DNA of 42,879 nucleotides from positions 1 to 42,879 of the forward strand of contig CAMZCM010000020.1 of the NCBI GenBank assembly GCA_947305005.1, given 5' to 3'. Below, piece after piece: positions 14,885-23,590 of the stretch. Source of the DNA: an uncultured Prevotellaceae bacterium (GTDB lineage Bacteria; Bacteroidota; Bacteroidia; Bacteroidales; Bacteroidaceae). The notes under the pieces were generated by a model. The model saw nothing but the letters and a program-made list of their open reading frames with translations, searched no databases and was not told the origin of the DNA. Position numbers and translations under genes: made by a program. The first letter of the stretch is position 1. Every line of letters begins with the position of its first letter.

Positions 14885-16807
14885 TCATAGTGTCTCGCAT
14901 TCTGCTAACCAGGCATCACGGCAGGCATCAGAGGGCATACGCCAGTCACCGCGTGGTGAAAGGCTGACACTACCTACCTTGGGGCCGTCGGGCAAGCAAG
15001 AACGCTTGAACTGCTGGCCGAAAAAGCGGCGGTAGAAGTTGATGAGCCACTTCTTAAGGATATTGACAGGATAGGCGTTGCCGAAGGCACGTTGAGCAAG
15101 GAAGAAAATCTTTGCGGGATGGAAACCCCAGCGCAACGCATAGTAGATGAAGAAGTCGTGGAGCTCGTAGGGACCAACGAGATCTTCGGTTTTCTGGGCA
15201 ATCTCACCGTTCTCGTCGGCCGGAATCAGTTCAGGACTGATGGGCGTATCTACGATATCCAAGAGAATATCCTTGGCGACAGAGAGCTCATCGGTCTGGG
15301 CCGTCCATTTGACGAGGTGGCGCACCAAGGTCTTGGGCACACCGGCATTGACACCGTACATGGACATGTGGTCTCCGTTGTATGTGCACCATCCAAGCGC
15401 CAGCTCCGAGAGGTCGCCAGTGCCGATGACGATGCCGTTTTCCTTGTTGGCAAGGTCCATGAGGATTTGCGTGCGCTCGCGCGCCTGCGAATTTTCATAG
15501 GTAATGTCATGGTTGGCGGGATCTTGACCGATATCCTCGAAATGCTGGAGCACAGCCTTGGAGATATTGATCTCGCGCTGGGTGATGCCGAGTGTGGTCA
15601 TCAGCGCCACAGCATTGGAGTGGGTGCGGTCAGTAGTGCCAAAGCCGGGCATGGTCACACCGATGATGCCGTGGCGATCGTAACCCAAGAGGTCGAAGGC
15701 ACGAACGGTGACGAGCAGCGCCAGCGTGGAATCCAAGCCGCCGGAGATGCCCACAACAGCCGTCTGGGTGCCGATGTGACTGAGACGCTTCGCAAGACCT
15801 TCCGTCTGAATCGCAAAGATTTCTTCGCAACGTTCGTCGAGGTCGCGACCAGTGGGAACAAATGGATAGGGATTCACGGGGCGTGTCAGCTCCAACTCAC
15901 GGGGAGAAAGTAGCTCGGTGTCAACGACGATGAAAGAGGACTCCGTCGCTGCATTGGCCGCAAAGGTCGTTTTCATGCGACGCTCAGCGCGCAGACGCTC
16001 CACGTCAATCTCGCTCTCTACCAACTGAGGTTGTAGGCTGTGCGTCTTACCTTCGGCCAGAAGTACACCATTCTCAAGAATCATGGCCTTGCTACTGAAG
16101 ACAGCATCTTGTGAACTCTCGCCAAAGCCTGCTGCTGCATAGACATAACCGCAAATACAACGGGCACTCTGTTGCGTTAATAAATTATTAAGGTACGCGC
16201 GCTTGCCCACGACGTCATTGCTGGCGCTGAGGTTGAAGATGATGTCAGCGCCGCCCAAGGCGAGATGGCTGCTGGGTGGAATAGGAGCCCAAAGGTCCTC
16301 ACACAGTTCGATGCCGAAGGTGCAATTGCTAGCGCGGAAGAGCAGACGGGAACTGATTTGTACCTGCTGACCGCAGAGCCATACGGAAGCATCGGCAGGA
16401 ATCTCTGAGGCGCTGGTGAACCAACGACGTTCATAGAACTCGTTATAATTGGGAATAAAGGTCTTGGGCACCAAACCGAGAATCTTTCCTTTCTGGATGA
16501 CTGCTGCGCAATTGAGTAAAGCGCCTTGGAACGGTACCGGAAGTCCTACGATGCTGATGATATCGAGGGAGCGTGTGAAATTCATTAGTTGGATGAGCGA
16601 CATCTCAGCCTCGTCCAGCAATAGTTGTTGTCCGAACAAATCGCCACAAGTGTAGCCCGTCAGGCTGAGCTCAGGCAAACAGATGATCTCAACACCATGT
16701 CCTTCCGCCTGAATGATCAGACTCTGAATACTCTGAAGATTGTACTTGGGATTAGCCACGTGCACTTCGGGCACGCCTGCTGCAATCTTAACGAATCCGT
16801 AGTTCAT
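14885..16807 (-). CDS. nadE: Glutamine-dependent NAD+ synthetase
   Basis: This 640-residue two-domain enzyme makes NAD+ from nicotinic acid adenine dinucleotide, taking ammonia from glutamine. The N-terminal nitrilase-type glutaminase has the triad Glu46 (LPELSLTG), Lys115 (LVPKTF) and Cys169 (IELCEDLWAP). The C-terminal synthetase has the ATP pyrophosphatase loop SGGLDS at 355-360. The open frame runs to 16951, but the extra 48 residues are lysine-rich and unrelated to the family, and they cover the promoter. I chose ATG 16807 (MNYGFVKIAAG); the ATG at 16810 is equally possible. Length and motifs are complete. Confidence 0.96.
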   Translation of the reverse strand: MNYGFVKIAAGVPEVHVANPKYNLQSIQSLIIQAEGHGVEIICLPELSLTGYTCGDLFGQQLLLDEAEMSLIQLMNFTRSLDIISIVGLPVPFQGALLNCAAVIQKGKILGLVPKTFIPNYNEFYERRWFTSASEIPADASVWLCGQQVQISSRLLFRASNCTFGIELCEDLWAPIPPSSHLALGGADIIFNLSASNDVVGKRAYLNNLLTQQSARCICGYVYAAAGFGESSQDAVFSSKAMILENGVLLAEGKTHSLQPQLVESEIDVERLRAERRMKTTFAANAATESSFIVVDTELLSPRELELTRPVNPYPFVPTGRDLDERCEEIFAIQTEGLAKRLSHIGTQTAVVGISGGLDSTLALLVTVRAFDLLGYDRHGIIGVTMPGFGTTDRTHSNAVALMTTLGITQREINISKAVLQHFEDIGQDPANHDITYENSQARERTQILMDLANKENGIVIGTGDLSELALGWCTYNGDHMSMYGVNAGVPKTLVRHLVKWTAQTDELSVAKDILLDIVDTPISPELIPADENGEIAQKTEDLVGPYELHDFFIYYALRWGFHPAKIFFLAQRAFGNAYPVNILKKWLINFYRRFFGQQFKRSCLPDGPKVGSVSLSPRGDWRMPSDACRDAWLAECETL

Positions 16808-16835
16808 CATTTTTCCTTTTCGTCTAATTTGGGCG

Positions 16836-16861
16836 CAAAGATAATGCAAATTATCTTGCAT
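16836..16861 (-). promoter_or_regulatory. nadE -7 element with adjacent inverted repeat
   Basis: On the minus strand TATCTTTG (16836-16843) matches the -7 consensus and lies about 30 bp before the nadE start. Directly upstream, ATGCAA (16844-16849 on the plus strand) and TTGCAT (16856-16861) form a perfect 6-bp inverted repeat where the spacer would be. No good TTTG is seen at -33, so an activator or repressor site is possible. Confidence 0.5.
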
Positions 16862-16915
16862 TGTCTCCTTTGAGGGGCGTTTTCGCAAATATTGCGTAGT
16901 TTTTTTGCTTTTTAT

Positions 16916-16946
16916 TTTGGAGAACCACATTTTCCACTTATCTTTG
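16916..16946 (+). promoter_or_regulatory. Rubrerythrin promoter
   Basis: TTTG (16916-16919), 19 nt, then TATCTTTG (16939-16946) is an exact consensus match. The start codon is about 50 bp downstream. Confidence 0.8.
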
Positions 16947-16998
16947 TCCACGAAGTTTTAATTAATTCTATTTATTCACTTTTAAAGCTATTCTAACT

Positions 16999-17547
16999 AT
17001 GTCAAAGAAATTTGTATGTACAGTATGTGGTTATATCCATGAAGGTCCCGAACCCCCTGAACGTTGCCCACAATGCAAAGTACCTGGCAGTAAGTTCAAA
17101 GAACTGAAGGAAGAGGGCGAACTGGAATTCGTTACCGAACACGAACTCGGCGTGGCACAGGGCGTAGATCCTGAAATATTGGCAGGCTTGCGCTCTCACT
17201 TCGAGGGTGAGTGCTCGGAAGTCGGTATGTATCTGGCAATGGCTAGACAGGCTGATCGCGAGGGCTATCCCGAGATTTCTGAAGCCTTCAGACGCTATGC
17301 ATTCGAGGAAGCTGACCATGCAAGCCGTTTGGCTGAACTCCTTGGCGAATGTGTCTGGGACACCAAGACCAATTTGAAGAAGCGCATGGAAGCTGAGAGC
17401 GGTGCTTGCTCTGGTAAGATGGAGATCGCCAAAAAGGCAAAGGCACTGAATCTGGATGCTATTCATGATACCGTTCACGAAATGGCGAAAGATGAAGCTC
17501 GTCATGGACAGGGATTCCAGGGTCTTTACAAGCGTTATTTCGGATAA
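16999..17547 (+). CDS. Reverse rubrerythrin (N-terminal rubredoxin, C-terminal diiron domain)
   Basis: This 182-residue protein has a rubredoxin-like iron site at the N-terminus (Cys7, Cys10, Cys23, Cys26). A four-helix ferritin-like domain follows, with Glu71, EEADH (Glu104, His107), Glu161 and DEARH (Glu166, His169). Rubredoxin-first order marks the reverse rubrerythrins, which act as terminal peroxidases reducing hydrogen peroxide to water in anaerobes. It has its own exact-consensus promoter and stands alone between nadE and galE. It is probably part of the oxygen and peroxide defence of an anaerobe. The physiological electron donor is not visible here. Confidence 0.93.
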   Translation: MSKKFVCTVCGYIHEGPEPPERCPQCKVPGSKFKELKEEGELEFVTEHELGVAQGVDPEILAGLRSHFEGECSEVGMYLAMARQADREGYPEISEAFRRYAFEEADHASRLAELLGECVWDTKTNLKKRMEAESGACSGKMEIAKKAKALNLDAIHDTVHEMAKDEARHGQGFQGLYKRYFG

Positions 17548-17650
17548 TCTTAAAAAGTGTAATTGACGCATTTCGTTGATATAAATCAAGTGCAAAAGAA
17601 GACCAATAGATAAAAATATGGCCTAAAAACAAAAAAAAGTCAATAAAAAT

Positions 17651-17681
17651 TTTGATTATATCACAAAATGCTCTACATTTG
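17651..17681 (+). promoter_or_regulatory. galE promoter
   Basis: TTTG (17651-17654), 19 nt, then TACATTTG (17674-17681) is an exact consensus match, 61 bp upstream of the galE ATG. Confidence 0.8.
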
Positions 17682-17742
17682 CACGTCGAAACTCTGAAAG
17701 GGGTTTAAATAGTAATATTAATAGAAGTACTTAATAAACGAT

Positions 17743-18777
17743 ATGAAAGAGACTATTCTCGTAACAGGAGGTACCGGTTTTATTGGTTCACACACGACAG
17801 TTGAGTTGCAGAATGCAGGTTATGATGTGGTGATTGTGGATAATTTGTCCAATTCCCGTGAAGATGTCCTTGACGGTATTGAGAAGATTACTGGGATCCG
17901 TCCCGCTTTTGAGAAAGTTGACCTTCGCGATTATGATGCCACGGAAGCGGTGTTTAAGAAATACCCGCAGATTAGTGGTATCATTCACTTTGCTGCCAGT
18001 AAGGCTGTAGGTGAAAGCGTGGAAAAGCCACTCCTTTATTATCGTAATAACATCGTATCTCTTATTAATCTTCTGGAGTTGATGCCCAAGTACAATGTCA
18101 AAGGTATTATCTTCAGTTCCAGTTGTACGGTCTATGGTCAGCCTGACCAGCTCCCAGCAACGGAAGAGACCCCAATAAAGAAGGCCGAGAGCCCCTATGG
18201 TAATACGAAGCAGATCAATGAGGAAATCATTCAAGATACGGTGGCCAGCGGGTCTCCTATCAAGGCGATCTTACTTCGTTATTTCAATCCCATTGGCTCT
18301 CATCCGACTGCCATTATTGGAGAAATGCCCAACGGCGTTCCGCAAAACCTCATCCCGTACCTCACGCAAACAGCTATCGGTATCCGCGAGAAACTGAGCG
18401 TGTTCGGTGATGATTACGATACGCCTGATGGTTCATGTATCCGCGACTACATTTATGTGGTTGATTTGGCTAAAGCACACGTCTGCGCTATGACTCGTAT
18501 CATGGAAGATAAGACAGACGAGCCCGTTGAAGTGTATAACATTGGCACTGGTAAGGGTACGAGTGTGCTGGAATTGATCCACGGCTTCGAGAAAGCCACG
18601 GGTGTGAAACTCAACTACCAGATTGTAGGACGACGTCCTGGTGACATCGAGAAGGTCTGGGGTAATGTGGACAAGGCCAATAAAGTGCTCGGATGGAAGG
18701 CTGACACTCCGCTCGAAGATGTTCTCGCATCTGCATGGAAGTGGCAATGCGCCCTTCGTGAGCGGGGTATCATGTAA
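17743..18777 (+). CDS. galE: UDP-glucose 4-epimerase
   Basis: This 344-residue extended short-chain dehydrogenase interconverts UDP-glucose and UDP-galactose. The NAD-binding loop GGTGFIG lies at 9-15, and the catalytic pair Tyr152 and Lys156 is in SPYGNTK, with the Ser cluster FSSSCTVYG at 124-132. The C-terminal part (GRRPGDIEKVWGN...LGWKAD) is typical of GalE. It has its own promoter and no co-oriented neighbour nearby, so it is probably monocistronic. It supplies UDP-galactose for surface glycans and allows galactose use. Confidence 0.96.
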   Translation: MKETILVTGGTGFIGSHTTVELQNAGYDVVIVDNLSNSREDVLDGIEKITGIRPAFEKVDLRDYDATEAVFKKYPQISGIIHFAASKAVGESVEKPLLYYRNNIVSLINLLELMPKYNVKGIIFSSSCTVYGQPDQLPATEETPIKKAESPYGNTKQINEEIIQDTVASGSPIKAILLRYFNPIGSHPTAIIGEMPNGVPQNLIPYLTQTAIGIREKLSVFGDDYDTPDGSCIRDYIYVVDLAKAHVCAMTRIMEDKTDEPVEVYNIGTGKGTSVLELIHGFEKATGVKLNYQIVGRRPGDIEKVWGNVDKANKVLGWKADTPLEDVLASAWKWQCALRERGIM

Positions 18778-18840
18778 GGCTTAAAAATCTGACAACAGAT
18801 ATTAAGTAACCTTATATCTATACTAATTTAATCTCTGATT

Positions 18841-19034
18841 TGTGGTTCTTCCCACAATGTGTGTCAGAACTCCGTTGACTGGCGTTTGTATATAGTGCGT
18901 GAGCATAGATACCAGTGTCTTTCAACAATAGACTCCCTCTTAAAAAGGATGTTCTGAACTACACTTTGTCGTGTTTTATTTTGTGTTTGTGTTGTGACTG
19001 TCCTCCGATGTGAATTGGGGAACAGTCTTTTTTT
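18841..19034 (+). ncRNA. Candidate structured small RNA (6S-like possible)
   Basis: No plausible gene lies between galE and ispE. The plus strand can fold into a long hairpin in which 18853-18873 pairs with 18947-18971 through about 20 base pairs with a few single-base bulges. Inside it, 18874-18926 forms a second stem capped by a GUGA tetraloop (UGC GUGA GCA, 18896-18905). About 20 nt (18927-18946, including ACTCCCTCT) remain unpaired on the 3' side. A strong intrinsic terminator ends at 19034. Such a long irregular stem with a bubble, at a length near 190 nt, recalls 6S RNA. I cannot match it to a known family from sequence alone, and no exact promoter is seen. Confidence 0.5.
18996..19034 (+). 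terminator. Intrinsic terminator of the candidate small RNA
   Basis: GACTGTCCTCC (18996-19006) pairs with GGGGAACAGTC (19017-19027), with one mismatch and one wobble, and is followed by seven T. It lies more than 200 bp past the galE stop, so it most likely serves the small RNA. Confidence 0.85.
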
Positions 19035-19106
19035 ATGGGTATGCCTCAAACAAATACGGCTGCAATCACAGCCGTATTCCATACAAACGATAAGCATGTA
19101 ATCGTA

Positions 19107-19919
19107 TTACAAATGACGCTGACGTACGAAGCAGTCTGCGAACTTCTCTTCAGCATGTTCAATGGGTGCACGAAGAAGTCCGAAGACGGCTGAACCGCTC
19201 CCACTCATAGCGGCATATACCGCTCCAAGGTCCAATAGACGATCTCGGATAGCTGCTATTTCAGGATGTGCGACAAAGATGCTGTCTTCAAAATCATTAT
19301 GGAGTGAGCCCTGCCATTGTTCGACGGGTAAGTTCAAGATCTCGGATAGGGAACGTTCTGGTTGGCGAGGGGTAATACCAGCATAAGCCTCACGTGTAGA
19401 GACGTGAATATTTGGTTTAACTAATAAAAGCGTCCATCCTGATAATGAGATATCTATAGGCGACAGTTGATTTCCGATTCCTGTTGCTAACATAGGACTG
19501 TTTTCAATGAAGAAAGCACAGTCTGCTCCTAACTGACTCACCATCTGTCGCATCAGGCTTGCGCTCATTCCTAACTGGAACTTTTCATTCAAAAGTCTTA
19601 CCATAAATGCTGCATCACTGCTGCCGCCGCCAAGGCCTGCGCCAGAAGGGATGTGCTTCAAGAGATGAATGTCCATGGCGGGCAAAGCGTGATGCGTTTC
19701 AACCAGTCGTAATGCACGCATCACGAGATTGTCCTCAGAGGAGCAGTCTAATGGCGCTCCTGTTTGTCTGAAACGGGTATCTCCGGAAATCTCCTTGACC
19801 TCCAATGCATCCATCAGAGGGATAGGGTAAAACACTGTTTCGATGTCATGATAACCATCAGGACGGCGGCCTGTAACGTGAAGACCTAAGTTGATTTTTG
19901 CGTTAGGATAAACAAGCAT
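19107..19919 (-). CDS. ispE: 4-diphosphocytidyl-2-C-methyl-D-erythritol kinase
   Basis: This 270-residue GHMP kinase phosphorylates CDP-methylerythritol in the MEP isoprenoid pathway. Lys8 in YPNAKINLGL, the ATP-binding loop PSGAGLGGGSSDAA at 91-104, and catalytic Asp133 in GADCAFF are in place. The C-terminal SGSGSAVFGL motif is also present. The frame is open to 19982, but the extra residues cover the -7 box, so the ATG at 19919 (MLVYPNAKIN) is preferred. It stands alone, facing the small RNA region. Confidence 0.96.
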   Translation of the reverse strand: MLVYPNAKINLGLHVTGRRPDGYHDIETVFYPIPLMDALEVKEISGDTRFRQTGAPLDCSSEDNLVMRALRLVETHHALPAMDIHLLKHIPSGAGLGGGSSDAAFMVRLLNEKFQLGMSASLMRQMVSQLGADCAFFIENSPMLATGIGNQLSPIDISLSGWTLLLVKPNIHVSTREAYAGITPRQPERSLSEILNLPVEQWQGSLHNDFEDSIFVAHPEIAAIRDRLLDLGAVYAAMSGSGSAVFGLLRAPIEHAEEKFADCFVRQRHL

Positions 19920-19951
19920 AGATGAATGATTTGTATTTTTCTTTTGCAGAG

Positions 19952-19982
19952 CAAAGATATAAAAAATCGATAGAATGGACAA
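19952..19982 (-). promoter_or_regulatory. ispE promoter
   Basis: On the minus strand TATCTTTG (19952-19959) matches the -7 box. A partial -33 (TTG at 19980-19982) lies about 20 nt upstream. The ATG follows 33 bp later. Confidence 0.55.
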
Positions 19983-20039
19983 CTCTTCTTACAAAAATGT
20001 CAAATTAACGGCCTTGTAAGAGGATTTTGTCTGCTTTTG

Positions 20040-20071
20040 CTTGGTCAGCCACGCTGAAATGACTAAATTTG
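20040..20071 (+). promoter_or_regulatory. Promoter of the M6 protease pair
   Basis: CTTG (20040-20043), 20 nt, then TAAATTTG (20064-20071) has one mismatch from consensus. The ATG at 20093 follows closely, giving a leader of about 15 nt. Confidence 0.6.
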
Positions 20072-20092
20072 CGCCCTAAATATAGACCGCTG

Positions 20093-21829
20093 ATGTTGTT
20101 TTACTATACAAAATATCTTAAACGCCTGAGTTGCGCTTTCATTTGTTCCCTTTTAGGTATGATGCTATGGGCTGTTCCTGCTGAACGCAGGTATCGCACC
20201 GTATGGATGCACGACGGCACCACGCAAGAAGCTTGTCTCTTTGGTGATGAATATTTCTCATGGATGGAGACCCGAGAAGGTAGGATTATTGAACCGTCAG
20301 GCGATGGGAAAACGTTTATCTTTGCGGAATCAACTGTTCAAGAAGTGCGACAGGCAGCCATGAAAGCGCGTCAGAAAGCTGTCCTCCGCATCGGTTCGCA
20401 GGAAACAGCTCCCCTGTCGTCAAAAGGATCTGCTCACATCCCTGTTATTTTGGTCCAATTTCAGGATTCTGTATTTACAATAGGCAATACGCGCGATGAG
20501 ATTCGTCATTACTACGATCTCTATTGTAATGGCACCCGCGATGGCAATCGTTATACCAAACATGGCTCTTATGGTTCCATCCGTGACTATTTCCTTGATC
20601 AGAGTGATGGTGTTTTTCAACCCGAGTTTACGATTATTGGTCCTGTGACACTCCCTCAAAACGAGAAATACTACGTGAATCGTAACAACACGATGGTCAA
20701 ACAAGCTGTTACATTAGCTACCAGTGACTATGAAGGAACGTGGAAGGATTTTGACAGCCGGAACAAGAATCAGGTTGATATGGTCTTCCTGATCTTTGCG
20801 GGTTGTGGTGCGAACACGACCGGTGATCAGACGAATCATATATGGCCTTCCGAGCAACCTTTTGGTCGCGTATCGTTGGATAATGGCCAAACCGTCAATT
20901 TCGTCTGTAGCGGATGCTGTCCCGAGAATAGATTATATTCCAGTAAAAAAGGAGAATATACTCGTGCAGACGGTATCGGTGTCATGTGCCATGAGATGAG
21001 TCATGCATTGGGACTTCCTGATTTCTATGACACCAATTACCAGTCATTCGGTATGGACCTCTGGTCTCTCATGGATTATGGTTGTTATGGTAGGAGCGGA
21101 TATTATCCCTGTTCTTACACAGCTTATGAACGTGATTTCATGGGGTGGCGCGACATGGAAGAGTTGACCATAAATGGTACTTATACGCTTACTCCCATTG
21201 CTGATAATGGAATCGGTTATAAAATTGTAAATGATGAGAATCCCAATGAGTTTTACGTCCTTGAAAACCGTCAGAGAGTGGGATGGGACCAGGGTATCTT
21301 TTATAATGATGCCGCAAAACCTGGGTTACAAATAACACATGTTGATTACAATGCTAATCGATGGAATAACAATTACGTCAATACTGATAAGAATCATCAA
21401 CGGATGACCATCATTGCCGCGAACAATCGTTATGTAGGGACGTATGATGATAATGTAACGATGGCGGATTTGGTAGAGACTTGGAACGGAAATCTTTATC
21501 CTTACACTTATAAGGATGCTGCTGGAGTCACTCATTGCAATGACTCTCTGACAGCCTATTCAGTGCCAGCTGCGACTGTTTATACAGCTTCCGGTTTCAT
21601 GAACAAAGATATTCATGCAATACGTCAGAACGATGACCAGACCGTTTCATTCTATTTCGGAAATGATTATGTGTCATCTATTTCTGAGACGCCAGCGGCT
21701 TCATATTCCCAAGAGATGCGTGATACCCATGTGTGGTATGACCTGTGTGGCCGTCAAATACGTCGTTCGTCATCTCTCCCGCATGGTTTATACATCAATC
21801 AGTACGGTCGCAAAGTGCTGATACGATAA
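20093..21829 (+). CDS. Secreted M6-family metalloprotease (first of a pair)
   Basis: This 578-residue protease has a signal peptide (LSCAFICSLLGMMLWAVPA). An N-terminal propeptide-like region follows, then a catalytic domain with HEMSHALGLPD (His300, Glu301, His304) and the downstream MDLWSLMDYG, as in M6 immune-inhibitor-A-like proteases. The last 30 residues (YDLCGRQIRR...LYINQYGRKVLIR) match the short beta-rich tail found on many secreted Prevotella proteins, which may be a type IX secretion or anchoring signal. A TTG start at 20069 lies inside the -7 box and is rejected. The second protease gene follows after 16 bp, and the two share layout and sequence, suggesting duplication. Confidence 0.9.
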   Translation: MLFYYTKYLKRLSCAFICSLLGMMLWAVPAERRYRTVWMHDGTTQEACLFGDEYFSWMETREGRIIEPSGDGKTFIFAESTVQEVRQAAMKARQKAVLRIGSQETAPLSSKGSAHIPVILVQFQDSVFTIGNTRDEIRHYYDLYCNGTRDGNRYTKHGSYGSIRDYFLDQSDGVFQPEFTIIGPVTLPQNEKYYVNRNNTMVKQAVTLATSDYEGTWKDFDSRNKNQVDMVFLIFAGCGANTTGDQTNHIWPSEQPFGRVSLDNGQTVNFVCSGCCPENRLYSSKKGEYTRADGIGVMCHEMSHALGLPDFYDTNYQSFGMDLWSLMDYGCYGRSGYYPCSYTAYERDFMGWRDMEELTINGTYTLTPIADNGIGYKIVNDENPNEFYVLENRQRVGWDQGIFYNDAAKPGLQITHVDYNANRWNNNYVNTDKNHQRMTIIAANNRYVGTYDDNVTMADLVETWNGNLYPYTYKDAAGVTHCNDSLTAYSVPAATVYTASGFMNKDIHAIRQNDDQTVSFYFGNDYVSSISETPAASYSQEMRDTHVWYDLCGRQIRRSSSLPHGLYINQYGRKVLIR

Positions 21830-21845
21830 CCAATGAATACGTCAG

Positions 21846-23558
21846 ATGCTAAAGCATAAGATCATATTATTGACTCTTTGGATAGGCGTTGCTATCAGTG
21901 TATGGGCAATACCTGCAAAACGCGGCTCTCTCACCGTTCAGAATTCAGATGGAACCATCTTGACCATCTCGCTCTGCGGTGATGAGACTTTTCATTTCTA
22001 TGTAGATGAAAACGGGACTCCAGTCAAGAAGAATGAAGCTGGTGACTGGGTGCTTGACACCCGCGATATAGATGCTGAATGGGCTGCTGCTAGTATGAAG
22101 CGCAACCTACATCGTCAGGCACTCATCAAGAAAACTCGTCAGATGGTGAAGACGGATCGGCGCCAGAAAACCGACGGTCTTAACATCAAGAAAAGAGGCC
22201 TGCTCATCCTTGTTAATTTCAGTGACAAGACGATGGTAAATGGTGATGACACCCAGACTATCTATAATCAGATGATGAATAGTTTGAACAATCCTTTTGG
22301 AACGAATTATGGGAGTGTCCGTGAGTATTTCCTTGATCAGAGCTACGGATTATTTGACATCGAATTTGATGTTGTGGGACCTGTGACACTATCCCAGACA
22401 ATGGAATATTATGGTGCTAATAATCCGATGACAGACTTTGACCAGCATCCTGGTGAGATGATTATTGAAGCTTGTAAAAAGGTGGACTCATCTGTTGATT
22501 TCTCGAATTATGACTGGGATGGTGATGGCGAAGTGGAAAATATTTATGTTGTCTATTCAGGATACGGAGAAGCTGTTACGGGAGCAGATGAGAACACCAT
22601 CTGGCCGCATCAGTGGTGCATTTCTGAAGCTACGGTAGAGTACAACTATAGAGGCGTAAAAATCAAGGAGGGAGAAACACTTGAATTAGATGGCATGAAG
22701 ATAGATACTTATGCCTGTGGTCCAGAATTAGATGGTATTCATGGTACTAACCTTGAAGGAATCGGTACGCTATGCCATGAATATGCCCATTGCCTTGGCC
22801 TCCCAGATTTCTATGATACGTCATATAGAGGCTATTTTGGGATGGATACCTGGAGCCTGTTGGACTCTGGTAACTATAATGGAAATGGCTATCATCCTGC
22901 TGGCTTTACAGCTTATGAACGTTGGTTCTGTGGATGGTTAGAACCCATAGAGCTCATTCAACCTACCACGATCAATGGTATGCCGAATATCGAGGATCAT
23001 CCTGTGGCCTACGTGGTCTATAATGAAAACCGAAAAAAGGATATCGAAGGTGAATATTATCTGCTGGCTAATCATCAGAAGACAGGATGGGATCAGAAAG
23101 CCTACGGTCACGGACTCATGATTCTGCATGTGGATTATGATGAATATGCATGGCAAATGAATACGGTTAACAATGTATCTAACCATCCGCGCATGACATT
23201 GATACCTGCAGACAACAGACTGAAATATTATTCCGACGCTGGTGACTTGTGGCCGGGTACAAGTGGCAACACAGCCTTGACAGACACATCCATTCCAGCT
23301 GCGACTCTTTTCTCTGCGAATCTCGATGGTCAGAAGCTCATGCACAAGCCTATCGAAAATATTAGTGAGGACAATGGTCTCATTAGTTTCTCTTTCAAGG
23401 GAGGATCTTCGGAAACGCCTGTGATAGACGTAACATCATCAGAAAAAGAAATAACATCCGATCGTACTGTGTATGATCTGACGGGTCGTCCCGTAGCTGC
23501 TGGCAAACTACGTCCAGGGCTTTATATCATTAATGGCAGATCGGTTCTTGTTCAATAA
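21846..23558 (+). CDS. Secreted M6-family metalloprotease (second of a pair)
   Basis: This 570-residue protein has a signal peptide (IILLTLWIGVAISVWAIPA). A calcium-binding-like loop DWDGDGEVENIYVVYSG lies near residue 220, and the zinc motif is HEYAHCLGLPD (His311, Glu312, His315), followed by MDTWSLLDSG. The tail YDLTGRPV...GLYIINGRSVLVQ mirrors that of the preceding protease. Shared segments include GSVREYFLDQS/GSIRDYFLDQS, GPVTL and GLPDFYDT. Both genes are probably co-transcribed. Likely roles are degradation of dietary or host protein outside the cell; the substrate is not known. It is 27 bp upstream of an unrelated run of genes. Confidence 0.9.
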   Translation: MLKHKIILLTLWIGVAISVWAIPAKRGSLTVQNSDGTILTISLCGDETFHFYVDENGTPVKKNEAGDWVLDTRDIDAEWAAASMKRNLHRQALIKKTRQMVKTDRRQKTDGLNIKKRGLLILVNFSDKTMVNGDDTQTIYNQMMNSLNNPFGTNYGSVREYFLDQSYGLFDIEFDVVGPVTLSQTMEYYGANNPMTDFDQHPGEMIIEACKKVDSSVDFSNYDWDGDGEVENIYVVYSGYGEAVTGADENTIWPHQWCISEATVEYNYRGVKIKEGETLELDGMKIDTYACGPELDGIHGTNLEGIGTLCHEYAHCLGLPDFYDTSYRGYFGMDTWSLLDSGNYNGNGYHPAGFTAYERWFCGWLEPIELIQPTTINGMPNIEDHPVAYVVYNENRKKDIEGEYYLLANHQKTGWDQKAYGHGLMILHVDYDEYAWQMNTVNNVSNHPRMTLIPADNRLKYYSDAGDLWPGTSGNTALTDTSIPAATLFSANLDGQKLMHKPIENISEDNGLISFSFKGGSSETPVIDVTSSEKEITSDRTVYDLTGRPVAAGKLRPGLYIINGRSVLVQ

Positions 23559-23590
23559 TCATTCATTCAACGCCCTAAAACAAAGTGTTT

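Noticed and set aside
15092..15913. 273-residue plus-strand ORF
   Set aside because: It is a shadow of the nadE synthetase domain.
18864..19097. 77-residue minus-strand ORF between galE and ispE
   Set aside because: Its composition is unlike a real protein, it has no promoter or start signal, and it lies across the structured RNA and its terminator.
20069..20092. TTG start for the first M6 protease
   Set aside because: The codon lies inside the -7 box, so it would not be transcribed fully. The ATG at 20093 leads into the signal peptide.
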